The position numbers and the translations under genes were made by a program. Shown one piece after another: positions 27,049-37,752 of a stretch of DNA of 64,000 bases (position 1 is the first letter of the stretch; each line of letters opens with the position of its first letter). Location of the stretch: contig CAIRTK010000055.1 of assembly GCA_903881475.1 (NCBI GenBank), forward strand, positions 1 through 64,000, given 5' to 3'. The notes under the pieces were generated by a model, which was not told the origin of the DNA, searched no databases, and was given only the letters and a program-made list of their open reading frames with translations. This DNA is from an uncultured Opitutia bacterium (GTDB lineage: Bacteria; Verrucomicrobiota; Verrucomicrobiia; Opitutales; Opitutaceae).

Positions 27049-27597
27049 ATGCCCAACGTCCTAGCAATCCTCGCGGAGGGGTTTGAGGAAATCGAGGCCA
27101 CGGCGCCCATCGACCTGCTGCGCCGTGCCGGCGCCGAGGTCACCGTCGCCGCCCTGGGCGAGGGCATCCATGTCACGGGCCGCAGCGGGATCACGTTGCA
27201 CGCCAACACGACCCTCGCCGCCATGGAGGCGGCCGGCACCCAAAACTATGACTGTCTGCTGCTGCCCGGCGGCCCCGGCGTGAAGCATCTCCGGGCCGAC
27301 CCGCGTGTGCGGGCGCTCGTGCTCCGGCAACAGGCCGCCGGGCGCTGGCTCGCGGCCATTTGCGCCGCGCCGACGGTTTTGCACGACGCCGGCTTGCTCG
27401 CCGGACGCCGCTACACGGCGCATTTCTCGGTGGCCGCAGAACTGCCGGACATCCTCGCCGGGGAGCGCACGGTCGCCGACGGAAACATCCTGACTTCACG
27501 CGGAGCGGGCACGTCGGTCGAGTTTGGGCTGTTGGTGATCGAGAAGCTGTTTTCCGCCGAAAAGGCCCACGAAGTCGCCCGCTCGATCTGCTTCTGA
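27049..27597 (+). CDS. DJ-1/PfpI (YajL-like) family protein
   Basis: This 182-residue protein has the DJ-1 fold. EGFEEIEATAPIDLLRRAG carries the conserved Glu, LLLPGGPGVKHLR follows, and the nucleophile elbow AAICAAPTVLH contains the reactive Cys. Members of this group act as deglycases, chaperones or redox sensors, and which applies here is not visible. The start is the ATG preceding PNVLAIL; it is divergent from the SDR gene, with 19 bases between starts. Confidence 0.9.
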   Translation: MPNVLAILAEGFEEIEATAPIDLLRRAGAEVTVAALGEGIHVTGRSGITLHANTTLAAMEAAGTQNYDCLLLPGGPGVKHLRADPRVRALVLRQQAAGRWLAAICAAPTVLHDAGLLAGRRYTAHFSVAAELPDILAGERTVADGNILTSRGAGTSVEFGLLVIEKLFSAEKAHEVARSICF

Positions 27598-27766
27598 GGT
27601 TTCCCGCAATCAACGGGATTGCCAAGGCCTGTCGTTGGCGTTGGTCTTTTATCATTAGGGGTTTAAGCCCAAAATCTTACCTCGCGATGGCGTCAGTTCC
27701 CTCCGCCTGCCAGCCCGGTCGCTCCCTACCGGAAGTGACGGGGCGAAGCCTTCCCTCGATCCTCTC

Positions 27767-28735
27767 ATGTGCGGCATAGCCGGCTTTGTCAGTGCCCGTG
27801 ATTCGGGCGAATTCCGTGCGGCGGCCGTCGGCCGGATGTGCGCCGCCATGCTCCATCGCGGGCCCGACGATGCCGGCATCGAGACGCACGGTGACGCCAC
27901 GATCGGCATGCGCCGGCTGGCGATCTTCGATCCCGCGAACGGACACCAGCCGATGGTGACGGCCGACGGGCGGTTCCGGGTCGTCTTCAACGGGGCCATC
28001 TACAACTTCCGCGCCCTGCGCGACGAACTGGCGGCGGCCGGCCTGGCGTTTCACACGCAGTGTGACACCGAGGTCCTGCTCGCGGCCTTTGCGCACTGGG
28101 GCGAAAGCTGCCTTGGGCGTTTGCGCGGCATGTTCGCCTTCGCCGTCTGGGACAATCGCGAGCGAACCCTCTTCCTCGCGCGCGATCCCTTCGGGATCAA
28201 GCCGCTGTACTACCGGCACGACGGCCCGCAGCTGGTCTTTGCCTCCGAGCTCAACGCCCTGCTGGCCTCCGGCGCGGTCGCCGGCGAAATCGACCCGCGC
28301 TCCGTCGCCGATTACCTGGCGTGGTTCGCCGTGCCCGCGCCGCGGACGATCTACCGCGGCATCTTCAGCCTGCGTCCGGGTGAATGCGCGACCTTCCGCG
28401 CCGGCCGGCTGGAGCTCAGGTCGTATTGGAATTTCCACTCGATCCCGCGCGATCTGCCTGTTGCGACGAGCCAGGAGGAATTCACCCGCGAACTGCGCGC
28501 CCGGCTGGAGGACACGATCCGCGCGCATGTTGTGGCGGACGTGCCGGTGGGCGCCTTCCTCTCCGGCGGACTCGACTCGGCGGTGGTCGTCGGGCTGATG
28601 TCGAAAGCGAGCACCACGCAGCTGCGGACCTTCTCCATCGGGTTCGACGAGGCGGGTTATTCGGAGGCGGACGCCGCGGCCGAAACCGCCCGGCATTTCG
28701 GCACGCTGCATCACGCCAGCGTGCTTAAGGTGTGA
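27767..28735 (+). pseudogene. asnB: Asparagine synthetase (glutamine-hydrolysing), truncated
   Basis: This 322-residue product starts MCGIAGF, so Cys2 of the class II glutaminase domain is present. It continues through HRGPDD, FNGAIYNF and RDPFGIKPLYY into the synthetase domain, reaching the PP-loop SGGLDSAVV and the following SIGFDEAGYSEADAA. It then stops after LHHASVLKV. Complete AsnB proteins have roughly 600 residues, so the C-terminal half of the synthetase domain is missing. The flavoprotein gene begins 45 bases later. The remaining protein could at most act as a glutaminase. Truncation by deletion is the simplest explanation. Confidence 0.82.
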
Positions 28736-28780
28736 GGTCATGCGCCGGACCCTGATCAAACAGCTAAAGCCACGGTCATC

Positions 28781-30169
28781 TTGAAAACCTACGACTTCAT
28801 CTCTCTCGGCGGCGGCAGTGCCGGCTTCAACGCCGCCCGCGTCGCTGCGGGCCTCGGCTTGAAAACCGCGATCATCGACGGGGCGCGGGACCTCGGCGGC
28901 CTGTGCATACTCCGCGGCTGCATGCCGTCCAAGACCCTGCTCTACATGGCGGAGGTGCTGCATCTCGCCCAAAAGGGAAAAACCTTCGGGCTGAAAATTT
29001 CCTCGGCCCGCGCGGATATGCGCGCCATTCATGCCCGGAAAAAAAAGATCATTGCGGAATTCGCCTCCTATCGCACCAAAGCGCTCAAGTCCGGCAAGTT
29101 CGACCTCATCCGCGCTTACGCCCGGTTCCGCGATGCCCACACCCTGGAGCTCTCCAACGGCAAGACCATTCGTGCCCGGCACATCCTGATCGGGACCGGG
29201 TCCAAGGTCAGCGTCCCGCCCGTTCCCGGGCTGGCCGACGCCAAGTTCTGGACCAGTGACGAGGTGCTCGATCTGGATTTCATCCCGAAGAGCGTGCTCG
29301 TGCTCGGCGGTGGCATCGTCGCCTGCGAGCTCGCCCAGTTTCTCAATCGCATTGGCGCGCGCGTGACGCTCATCCAGCGCAGCCCGAACATCCTGCGGGA
29401 CCATTCCGAGGATGCGTCCTGTGTCATTCAACAGGCCTTCGCCGACGAGGGCATCGAACTCTTCGCCGGCACCCAGATCGAAAGGATCGCCCAGGACAAA
29501 CGTGGCACGGTCGTGACGTTTATCTATGACGGCAAACGTATCACCCGGCGCGCCGATCACCTCTTCAATGCGCTGGGCCGGGAGCCTAACACCGCCGCCC
29601 TCGGCCTGGCTGCCGCGGGCGTCCGTGCTCGACCGAACGGGCAAATCATCATCAACCGCTGGCAGCAGACCAGCGCACCCCATATTTACGCCGCGGGTGA
29701 CTGCTCGGGTCCGCATGAGATCGTCCACGTCGCCATCCAGCAGGGCGAACTTGCGGCGCGACATGCGGCGGGTGTGAAAAAATTGAAATCCGTCGACTGG
29801 TCGCTCCTGCTCAATGTGGTCTTCACCGACCCGCAGCTGGCAACCATTGGGCGGCTGGAAGGGGAACTCGACGAGGCGGGCATAGCCTACGTCTGCGCTT
29901 CCTATCCCTTCAACGACCACGGGAAATCCATCCTCATGGATGCTAATTACGGCTACGTGAAGGTCCTCGCCGAACCGAAACGCGGGCGGATCCTCGGCGC
30001 CGAGATCGTCGGCAAGGACGCGGGCGAGCTCATTCATGCGTTCAGCGGTCCGCTGGCCATGCGGGCGACCGTTTACGACCTGCTTCGCGCGCCATGGTAC
30101 CATCCCACACTGGCGGAAATTCTCACCTACCCGCTCGAGGAAATCGCGGACAAAATCGGGAAAAAGTGA
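28781..30169 (+). CDS. Pyridine nucleotide-disulfide oxidoreductase (Lpd/mercuric reductase-like)
   Basis: This 462-residue flavoprotein has an N-terminal FAD motif (GGGSAGFNAARVAAG), the redox pair Cys-x4-Cys in GGLCILRGCMPSK, a second dinucleotide motif (VLGGGIVACELAQFL), the FAD-binding YAAGDCSG, and a C-terminal dimerisation domain with the His-Pro catalytic dyad (YHPTLAEIL). Canonical Lpd has CLNxGC; here it is CILRGC, so the partner substrate is uncertain. A separate, more typical lpd lies at 57659-59056. Translation appears to start at TTG 28781. The next gene overlaps its stop. Confidence 0.85.
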   Translation: MKTYDFISLGGGSAGFNAARVAAGLGLKTAIIDGARDLGGLCILRGCMPSKTLLYMAEVLHLAQKGKTFGLKISSARADMRAIHARKKKIIAEFASYRTKALKSGKFDLIRAYARFRDAHTLELSNGKTIRARHILIGTGSKVSVPPVPGLADAKFWTSDEVLDLDFIPKSVLVLGGGIVACELAQFLNRIGARVTLIQRSPNILRDHSEDASCVIQQAFADEGIELFAGTQIERIAQDKRGTVVTFIYDGKRITRRADHLFNALGREPNTAALGLAAAGVRARPNGQIIINRWQQTSAPHIYAAGDCSGPHEIVHVAIQQGELAARHAAGVKKLKSVDWSLLLNVVFTDPQLATIGRLEGELDEAGIAYVCASYPFNDHGKSILMDANYGYVKVLAEPKRGRILGAEIVGKDAGELIHAFSGPLAMRATVYDLLRAPWYHPTLAEILTYPLEEIADKIGKK

Positions 30170-30939
30170 AGCGTGCGCTGCACCAGTCCCTCGATTGGTT
30201 CCTGGCGCTGACGGGACTCCAGTATTGTCCCGTGCGGGTTCGCCGCGGCGTGGCCGCCGGCGCGCGCTGGACGCTCTACCCTTGGAGCGCTTACTGGCGG
30301 GGCACGCACGAGCCTGCGCTGCAGCAGGCACTGATCGCGCTTGGCGATATTCGCGGCTGGAACTGCTGGGACCTCGGCGCGCACTACGGCATTTACAGCA
30401 TCGGCCTGGCGCTGCGCACGGGCCAGGAAGGAGCGGTGGCGGCCTTCGAACCCAATCCCGTCAGTTATGCGCGCCTTGAACATCATCGCCGGATGAACGG
30501 CCTCTCCAACTTGAAGACGTTCGAGGCCGCGGTCTCGGACCAAGCCGGCTCAGCCGATCTGCTGACCTACGGCGATCTCCGCAGCACGACGACCCACCTG
30601 GCCTACGAAAATGAAACCGTGGGAGCGGAGAGCCGGCCACTCGGTGTGGAAACCTTGGTTCTCGACGAACTAGTGGCTGGCGGGCAGCTTCAGCCGCCCC
30701 GGTTCATCAAGGTGGACGTTGAAGGACACGCGCACAAGGCCCTCGCCGGCGCAATCCGAACCTTGGCCGCCCACCGGCCGATCTTGGTCGTTGCTTTCCA
30801 TAGCGAACAGGAAGTACAGGGTGTCATGGCGCTGCTCGAGCCGCTTGGCTACGAGCACTCAACCATCCTTACGGAGTCTGGCAGCCCCGATGCCGTGATC
30901 GGTCACGATTTGCTCTTCATGCCGAAGCCGCGCCCATAG
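30166..30939 (+). CDS. FkbM-family methyltransferase
   Basis: This 257-residue SAM-dependent methyltransferase has motif I as DLGAHYGIYSIGLA, FEPNP at the second strand, and IKVDVEGHAHKAL as the FkbM signature. Members methylate hydroxyls on sugars, lipids or secondary metabolites. The start is taken as GTG 30166, which overlaps the TGA of the flavoprotein gene, so the two are translationally coupled. The short reading frame upstream of this GTG is only the flavoprotein read in another frame. Confidence 0.85.
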   Translation: MKRALHQSLDWFLALTGLQYCPVRVRRGVAAGARWTLYPWSAYWRGTHEPALQQALIALGDIRGWNCWDLGAHYGIYSIGLALRTGQEGAVAAFEPNPVSYARLEHHRRMNGLSNLKTFEAAVSDQAGSADLLTYGDLRSTTTHLAYENETVGAESRPLGVETLVLDELVAGGQLQPPRFIKVDVEGHAHKALAGAIRTLAAHRPILVVAFHSEQEVQGVMALLEPLGYEHSTILTESGSPDAVIGHDLLFMPKPRP

Positions 30940-30946
30940 CCGCTCG

Positions 30947-31024
30947 GTAGCAGCCGACGTGCGTAGGCTGGGTTTGTGCGCGTATGCGCGTCATTCCCTC
31001 CAGCCTCCTCGCGTCAACTACTAC
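30947..31024. repeat. Palindromic element, GTAGCAGCC family
   Basis: The left arm starts GTAGCAGCCGACGT and ends AGGCTGG. The right arm (about 31000-31024) is its imperfect complement ending ACTACTAC, and the centre TGCGCGTATGCGCG forms its own hairpin. The right arm reaches into the stop codon of hisA (31021-31023) on the opposite strand. It lies between convergent genes, like the copy at 714. Confidence 0.72.
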
Positions 31025-31761
31025 GGACCGGAACCTTGCCTGGCGATCTCCAGCAGGTCCTTGAGGTCGACCCGCGCCTCGTAGAGCGCCTTGCCCACAA
31101 TCACACCGTCCAGCCGGATGTGACGCTGCGCCAGCTTGGCCAAGGTGATCACATCCTCGCGGCGGCTCACGCCCCCGCTGGCGATCACGTGGAAACCGCC
31201 CGCCTCCAGCATGGCTTCCTGGGCGGGATAATTCGGCCCCGTCAGCATGCCATCCGTGCCGATGTCGGTATGGATGAGAGTGCGAACACCCAGGGCATCC
31301 ATGCGCCGCGCCAGGGCCAGCGCGCTCATGCCCGCGGTGCTGACCCAGCCCTTCACGGCCACCTGGCCGTTCTTTGCGTCAATGCCGACGGCGATTTTTT
31401 CCCCGAACGCCTGCACGAGCTCGGCCACGAAGGCCTCGCTCTCGGCCGCGCGCGTCCCAATCACGACGCGGCTGACGCCAAGGCCTAAGGCCCGCTCGAC
31501 CGAAGCCCGGGTCCGGAGGCCCCCGCCCAGCTGCACTTTCATGCCCAGCGCGGTGATCGCCTGCACCGCCGGCAGGTTCGCCGGTTCGCCCGCAAAGGCG
31601 CCGTCCAGGTCGACCACATGCACCCAGCCCGCGCCGGCCGCGCGGAATTCGGCGGCTACGTTCGCGGGATTTTCCGCATAAACCGTCTCTTGGTCGGCGC
31701 GGCCCTGCGTCAGCCGCACGCAGCGGCCTCCCTTGATGTCGATGGCGGGATAGATGGTCAT
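31021..31761 (-). CDS. hisA: HisA: ProFAR isomerase of histidine synthesis
   Basis: 1-(5-phosphoribosyl)-5-[(5-phosphoribosylamino)methylideneamino]imidazole-4-carboxamide isomerase, 246 residues, a TIM barrel. It starts MTIYPAIDIKGGRCVRL with the catalytic Asp in the first strand. The second catalytic Asp lies in HTDIGTDGMLTGPN, and the phosphate-binding loops are QLGGGLR and IASGGVS. The open frame continues upstream of 31761, but that part has no resemblance to HisA. No other his genes are nearby, so the pathway is scattered in this genome. Confidence 0.95.
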   Translation of the reverse strand: MTIYPAIDIKGGRCVRLTQGRADQETVYAENPANVAAEFRAAGAGWVHVVDLDGAFAGEPANLPAVQAITALGMKVQLGGGLRTRASVERALGLGVSRVVIGTRAAESEAFVAELVQAFGEKIAVGIDAKNGQVAVKGWVSTAGMSALALARRMDALGVRTLIHTDIGTDGMLTGPNYPAQEAMLEAGGFHVIASGGVSRREDVITLAKLAQRHIRLDGVIVGKALYEARVDLKDLLEIARQGSGP

Positions 31762-31848
31762 CAATCCCCATGGACTCACGCAAAGCGTCCCAGAGGCAAA
31801 GAAGAAATTTTTCTTTGCGCCTTTCCTCCTTTGGGAGACCGTTACCCT
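31762..31848. repeat. Hairpin-bearing spacer between hisA and the M42 gene
   Basis: GCAAAGAA (31796-31803) pairs with TTCTTTGC (31811-31818), and the outer words GTCCCAGAGG and CCTCCTTTGGGAGAC pair loosely. It belongs to the CGCAAAG-type repeats by appearance. It also occupies the divergent promoter region of hisA and the M42 peptidase. Confidence 0.55.
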
Positions 31849-32916
31849 ATGCCTGACTATCAAGCCCCGCTGTTCCTCACTGAGCTTCTCCATGCCCGTT
31901 CCCCCTCGGGCTATGAATCCGAAGCCCAGGCCGTCTTCGACCATCACGTCAAACCTGCCGCCGATGCTTACGCCAACGACGCCCTTGGCAACCGGATCGC
32001 CACGCTCAACCCCACCGGCGATCCCGTCCTCATGCTGGCCGGCCATATGGACGAGCTCGGCCTGATCATCACATACGTCAACAAGGACGGCTTTATCTAC
32101 TTTGACACCATCGGCGGGCATGACCGGACGGTCATTTCCGGCCGTCGCGTCATCATCCAGACCGCCACCGGCCTGGTCAAAGGAGTCACCGGCAAGCGCG
32201 CCATTCATCTGATGGATGATGCCGATCGCAAGAAGGTGCCCGAGATCCACGAGATCTGGATCGACATCGGCGCCCGCTCGAAAAAGGAGGCGCTGGAACG
32301 AATCTCCATCGGCGATGTGGCGACCTACGACCACGAGTTCGAACTGTTCCATGGCAGCATCGGCGCGGCCCGCGCCTTCGACAACAAGGTCGGCGCCTAC
32401 ATCGTCGGCGAAACCCTCATCCGGCTGTCCAGGGAGAAGAAGAAACTGGCGGCGAAGGTCGTGAGCGTCGCCACCGCACAGGAAGAGATCGGTGTCCGGG
32501 GCGCCACGACGTCCGCCTACGCCGTCAATCCGCATATCGCCGTGGCGGTCGATGTGGGACATGCCACCGATCACCCGGATTGCGACAACCGCAAGTACGG
32601 CGAGACGAAGCTCGGCGGCGGACCCATTCTTTGCCGCGGGGCCAACATCAACCCCAAGGTTTACCAACGGCTGCTCGCCGCCGCGAAAAAGGCCAGGATC
32701 CCCTACCAGTTCGACGCCGACCCCCGTCCGACCGGCACGGATGCCCGGGCCATCCAGATGGGCCGCGGCGGTGTGGCCACGGGCCTGATCTCGATTCCCC
32801 TGCGCTACATGCACACCCCGAGCGAGGTCGTGGACCTCGAGGACGTGGAACGCTGCGTCAAACTCCTCGTTGAGTTCGCCAAGTCGATTGCCAAGGACGA
32901 ACGCTTCAACTGGTAG
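31849..32916 (+). CDS. M42-family metallo-aminopeptidase
   Basis: This 355-residue co-catalytic metalloenzyme contains AGHMDELGLIITYV (metal His/Asp), RAFDNKVGAYI (bridging Asp), TAQEEIGVRGA (catalytic Glu pair), AVDVGHATDHP and a final His in RYMHTPSEVVDLED. M42 enzymes are dodecameric aminopeptidases or glutamyl aminopeptidases that finish peptide breakdown in the cytosol. The start is the ATG after a short leader; the 11-base overlap at the 3' end with the convergent membrane-protein gene is small. Confidence 0.92.
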   Translation: MPDYQAPLFLTELLHARSPSGYESEAQAVFDHHVKPAADAYANDALGNRIATLNPTGDPVLMLAGHMDELGLIITYVNKDGFIYFDTIGGHDRTVISGRRVIIQTATGLVKGVTGKRAIHLMDDADRKKVPEIHEIWIDIGARSKKEALERISIGDVATYDHEFELFHGSIGAARAFDNKVGAYIVGETLIRLSREKKKLAAKVVSVATAQEEIGVRGATTSAYAVNPHIAVAVDVGHATDHPDCDNRKYGETKLGGGPILCRGANINPKVYQRLLAAAKKARIPYQFDADPRPTGTDARAIQMGRGGVATGLISIPLRYMHTPSEVVDLEDVERCVKLLVEFAKSIAKDERFNW

Positions 32917-34228
32917 TCGTTGCAGCGGCACTCCTCCGCCAGAGCAGATACAGCACTGTCGGCATAACAATGGGCATGACATGCCGCTCGTAAGCGAAAC
33001 CGACGACGTGGAAACCAGAGTATAGCACGAGGAAAATCAGGTAAGTCAGTGCGACGAGCGCCGTATCCGATCGCCATGGCGCGCGCCACACCGTGCGCAA
33101 GGCGAGCAGGATGGCGGCCCAAAGCAGCACGCGAAAGACGATCATCCATGGTATCTGCAGCAGGTAAATCGGCTTGGCGTAGCGGGACTCGCCCCGCTGC
33201 GCCAGGCCCGATGCCCGCACCTCGCCGTAGAAAATCCACGCCTTGCGCAGCGCAAGTTTGAAAAACTCCCCGGGGTGCGCCTTGATGAAGGTTTTTGCCC
33301 GGCCGGCAAAATACGCGCTGTGGTCCCATTCATCCCGCAGCGGTCGGTCGGCCGTCACTTTCCCTTCGTAATCGAGCAGGTCGAGGCTGTACGGCGGATA
33401 CAGGTCCGCGGTGTACTCGCAGTTGCCCTTGTAGAGATTCCAGCCTTCCCAGGATGAACTGATCGTGAAGCGCCCGGCATGCGCCAGGTTGAAGGCGGCC
33501 AGCCCGCCCAGCCCGGCAACGACAAATGCCAGCGCAATGCCCGCCGCGCGCAGATCGCGGTCCCGCAGCCAGAGCAGCACCGGCACGGCCAAGCACCAGT
33601 AGACCATCGAGCTTTTCAGAAAAATCAGCAGCACGAGCAGCAATCCCAGGCGCACCGCCCAGCCTGGACGCGCGCGGTGGACTGCCTCGCTGAACCAGAG
33701 CCAGGCGAACAATAGGGAAAGCGCAGTGATATTGTATGCTTCCTCAAGACCGACCTCAAAGACGTTGAGCACCCAGCGCGGCATGGTTAGCACGAAGCCC
33801 AGCAGCAGCAGGACACGCCAGAGTGGGACGCGCGCGGTGCGCAACACGCCAAAGATCGCCAGGGCGAGCAGCGCGTTAAAGACCAGACATTTGGCCAGCG
33901 CCACCCGGCCGAGATCATCACCCACCACGTCCTTCACCGCGATCAGGAAATACGGGATGAACGGCAGCCGGTGCGCGCTGAAGGCGACCCCGGGGTAGTG
34001 CACGCCCTCCGCCACGCGATATTCGCCAGTTTTCTCGATCGCCTCGATCAGCACGCCATAGCCGAAGCCCAGCTGGGTGATTGACTGCCCGCTGCGGTGC
34101 TGGGCGCAATCCAGCGCAAGCGTACCCAGCAGCGTGTAGGCCAGCAACAGGCCGATCGCCCACCAGCGCGCGGCCGGTGGCAGATCACAAGCCGGGGTCG
34201 CGAGTAATCGCTTCAGGCGGGATGACAT
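32906..34228 (-). CDS. Polytopic membrane protein, possibly GT-C-like
   Basis: About 440 residues with roughly nine to ten hydrophobic helices. After the first helix an extracytoplasmic loop carries AEGVHYPGVAFSAHRLPFIPYFLIA, and a soluble-looking loop (WEGWNLYKGNCEYTADLYPPY) sits in the middle. The plan resembles GT-C glycosyltransferase-like membrane proteins, but I see no clear catalytic DD/DE motif in loop 1, so I leave it unnamed. Start choice: ATG 34228 gives MSSRLKR; a GTG at 34261 is possible. A GGTGCC..GGCACC hairpin lies directly upstream of the ATG (34229-34246). Confidence 0.6.
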   Translation of the reverse strand: MSSRLKRLLATPACDLPPAARWWAIGLLLAYTLLGTLALDCAQHRSGQSITQLGFGYGVLIEAIEKTGEYRVAEGVHYPGVAFSAHRLPFIPYFLIAVKDVVGDDLGRVALAKCLVFNALLALAIFGVLRTARVPLWRVLLLLGFVLTMPRWVLNVFEVGLEEAYNITALSLLFAWLWFSEAVHRARPGWAVRLGLLLVLLIFLKSSMVYWCLAVPVLLWLRDRDLRAAGIALAFVVAGLGGLAAFNLAHAGRFTISSSWEGWNLYKGNCEYTADLYPPYSLDLLDYEGKVTADRPLRDEWDHSAYFAGRAKTFIKAHPGEFFKLALRKAWIFYGEVRASGLAQRGESRYAKPIYLLQIPWMIVFRVLLWAAILLALRTVWRAPWRSDTALVALTYLIFLVLYSGFHVVGFAYERHVMPIVMPTVLYLLWRRSAAATTTS

Positions 34229-34301
34229 GGTGCCCAATTTGGCACCGTCACGCCCGCCCACGAGTCAAATCCAGCGCCTGCCGCGGCGGCCGGCCGTTGT
34301 C

Positions 34302-35597
<1,296 letters not shown>

Positions 35598-35658
35598 GGC
35601 AAAAGGTGGCGCGCGCGGGCTTCGCGTGTCGAGGGTTCAGTTTGTCCTAAGACTCCGC

Positions 35659-36279
35659 TCAGGCCGCGCTTTGCACGACGAGCGTCTGAGCTTCGCGCGT
35701 CGACTCCACCACATGGTCAACGATCCCGTAGGCCTTGGCCTCCTCGGCACTGAGGTAGTAGTCGCGGTCGGAGTCCTTCTCGATCTGCTCGACCGACTTG
35801 CCGGTGTGCTTGGCGATCGTCTCGTTGAGGGTCTTGCGCCAGCGGAGGATCTCCTTGGCTGCAATCGCGATGTCGGCCGTCTGGCCGCCCGCGCCGCCGC
35901 TGGGCTGATGGATCATCACGCGGCTGTTGGGCAGGGCGAAACGCTTGCCCTTCGTCCCGCCGGCCAGCAGCACCGTGCTCATGCTGGCGGCCATACCGAT
36001 GCAATAGGTGGCGATGTCATAGGGCATGAACCGCATCGTGTCATAGATGGCCATGCCACCGGTCACGACGCCGCCCGGCGAATTGATGTAAATGTAGACG
36101 TCCTTCTTTGCATCCTCCATCTGGAGATAGAGCAGCTGCGCGATGACCAAGTTAGCGACCATGTCGTCGATCGGGGTGCCGATGAAGATGATGCGGTCCT
36201 TCAGCAGGCGGGAATAGATATCCATCGACCGCTCGCCGCGGCCGGTGTTTTCGAGGACAATGGGGACGTAATAGCTCAC
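35659..36279 (-). CDS. clpP: ClpP serine protease subunit
   Basis: 206-residue self-compartmentalising protease. The catalytic Ser is in GMAASM (Ser99), His in MIHQPSGG (His124), and Asp in the [11 protein letters not shown] segment. The handle helix and the [12 protein letters not shown] loop are typical. It sits between tig and clpX, the classical order for this operon (tig-clpP-clpX), 23 bases after tig. Confidence 0.97.
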   Translation of the reverse strand: MSYYVPIVLENTGRGERSMDIYSRLLKDRIIFIGTPIDDMVANLVIAQLLYLQMEDAKKDVYIYINSPGGVVTGGMAIYDTMRFMPYDIATYCIGMAASMSTVLLAGGTKGKRFALPNSRVMIHQPSGGAGGQTADIAIAAKEILRWRKTLNETIAKHTGKSVEQIEKDSDRDYYLSAEEAKAYGIVDHVVESTREAQTLVVQSAA

Positions 36280-36302
36280 GATGTGGTGGGATGATTGCTC
36301 GT

Positions 36303-37628
36303 TTAGGAAGCCTTCGGTGTGATGGTAGACACCTTAGCCTTGGAAACGAGGAAATCAACCGCCTTGTCGAAAATGATGGACTGCTGCACCGCGCGGAGCT
36401 GCTCGCGATCCGTGGACAGCGCCTTCACGAGCTTGTCGGGCTTCTGCTGCGTGCGCATGGCCTCGCGATAGATGAAGGCATCGATGTCCTTCTCCGTGAC
36501 CTGGAGCTTCTCCTGCTCCGCGACCTTCGCGAGGAGGAGCTGGACCTTCACGCGTTTGGTCGCGGCCTGGCGGGCGTTTTCAAACAGCTCCTTCTTGTCC
36601 TTCTCGAACTGTTCCTGCGGAATGCCGCGGCGCATGTTCTCCTCGATGAACTGGCGGAGCACGCCCTGCGTCTCGCTCTCGACGAGCGAGTCCGGCACGG
36701 AGAAATCCACCTTCGCGGCCAGCGCTTCTGTCACCTGCCGGCGCTGCTCCGAGCGGTTCTGGTATTCCTTCTGGAGTTTGAGATTGTTGCGCACGCTGGC
36801 CTTCAGGGCGTCCAGACTGTCGGCCTGGTTGGCCTTGAAGAAGGCCTCGTCGAGCGGTGGCAACGCGCGCTCGCGGATCTCCTGCACCTCGAGCGCATAA
36901 CTCGCGGTCTTGCCCGCCAGCGCCGGCACCGGCGCGAAGTCGGCCGGAAAGGCGATCTCGACGGTCTTCTTGTCGCCGGCTTTCAGGCCCGCGAGGTGTT
37001 TGCCGAGGCCGGGAATCACGCCTTCGTTGGCTCCCTCGACCTCCTCCCAGGTCTGCGGCACCTTGCCGTAGATCTGCTTGTCCGGGGCCAGGTCGGTGAT
37101 GGGTTTGCCGTCGAGCGAACCCTCGTACGCGAGCTTCACATAGTCACTCTTCACCGCGGGGCGCTCGGCCACCTTGAACTCGGCGCGCTCGGCGCGCAGA
37201 CCTTCAATCACGCTGTCCACCTCGGCGTCCGTCGATTCGGTCCCGGCCACCTCGGTCGGCAGGTCCGTATAGTCGGGCAGCTTGAACTCCGGGCGCACGT
37301 CCACGGTAATCGTGACGGCGGCGGAAAGGCCGGGCTCCACCTGGCCCGGCTCGACATTGACGATATTCAGGACGTCGAGCTTCTGCTGTTCAAGCGCCCC
37401 CCGGTAGGCCTTGGACACGACCTTCTGCTTGAATTCGTCGGCGATCTCCTTCCCGAACCGCTTCACCACCATGGCCGCGGGCGCCTTGCCGGGACGGAAC
37501 CCGGGGATGCGCGCCTGCTGCGAGACTTCAGTGATCACCGCCTGGTGCTCGGCGTCGACTTCGCTCTTATCAAGCGTGACGACGAGGTTCTTGCGGGTGT
37601 CGGAAACGGAGTTGAGTTGGATGTTCAC
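36303..37628 (-). CDS. tig: Trigger factor
   Basis: 441-residue ribosome-associated chaperone. The N-terminal ribosome-binding domain carries the signature [14 protein letters not shown] PPIase-like middle domain follows ([23 protein letters not shown]), then a long helical C-terminal arm domain. It binds nascent chains at the exit tunnel. First gene of the tig-clpP-clpX operon. Confidence 0.95.
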   Translation of the reverse strand: MNIQLNSVSDTRKNLVVTLDKSEVDAEHQAVITEVSQQARIPGFRPGKAPAAMVVKRFGKEIADEFKQKVVSKAYRGALEQQKLDVLNIVNVEPGQVEPGLSAAVTITVDVRPEFKLPDYTDLPTEVAGTESTDAEVDSVIEGLRAERAEFKVAERPAVKSDYVKLAYEGSLDGKPITDLAPDKQIYGKVPQTWEEVEGANEGVIPGLGKHLAGLKAGDKKTVEIAFPADFAPVPALAGKTASYALEVQEIRERALPPLDEAFFKANQADSLDALKASVRNNLKLQKEYQNRSEQRRQVTEALAAKVDFSVPDSLVESETQGVLRQFIEENMRRGIPQEQFEKDKKELFENARQAATKRVKVQLLLAKVAEQEKLQVTEKDIDAFIYREAMRTQQKPDKLVKALSTDREQLRAVQQSIIFDKAVDFLVSKAKVSTITPKAS

Positions 37629-37752
37629 GGGAAAATGGAAATGCGGTCCCTGGAGAGGGAATCGGTCACGCTAGGACGGCAAACAGCGTGGTCAATGCCC
37701 GATTCTGCACGCTTGCGCGGCCGTGTCCGCCGCCGTTTCGTGACGGCAGGAC

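Noticed and set aside
27677-30331. An 884-codon minus-strand frame opposite asnB and the flavoprotein gene.
   Set aside because: Antisense artefact of two well-recognised plus-strand genes.
34229-34246. GGTGCC..GGCACC hairpin as terminator of clpX.
   Set aside because: No T-run on the minus strand and it lies directly before the next start codon; role unclear.
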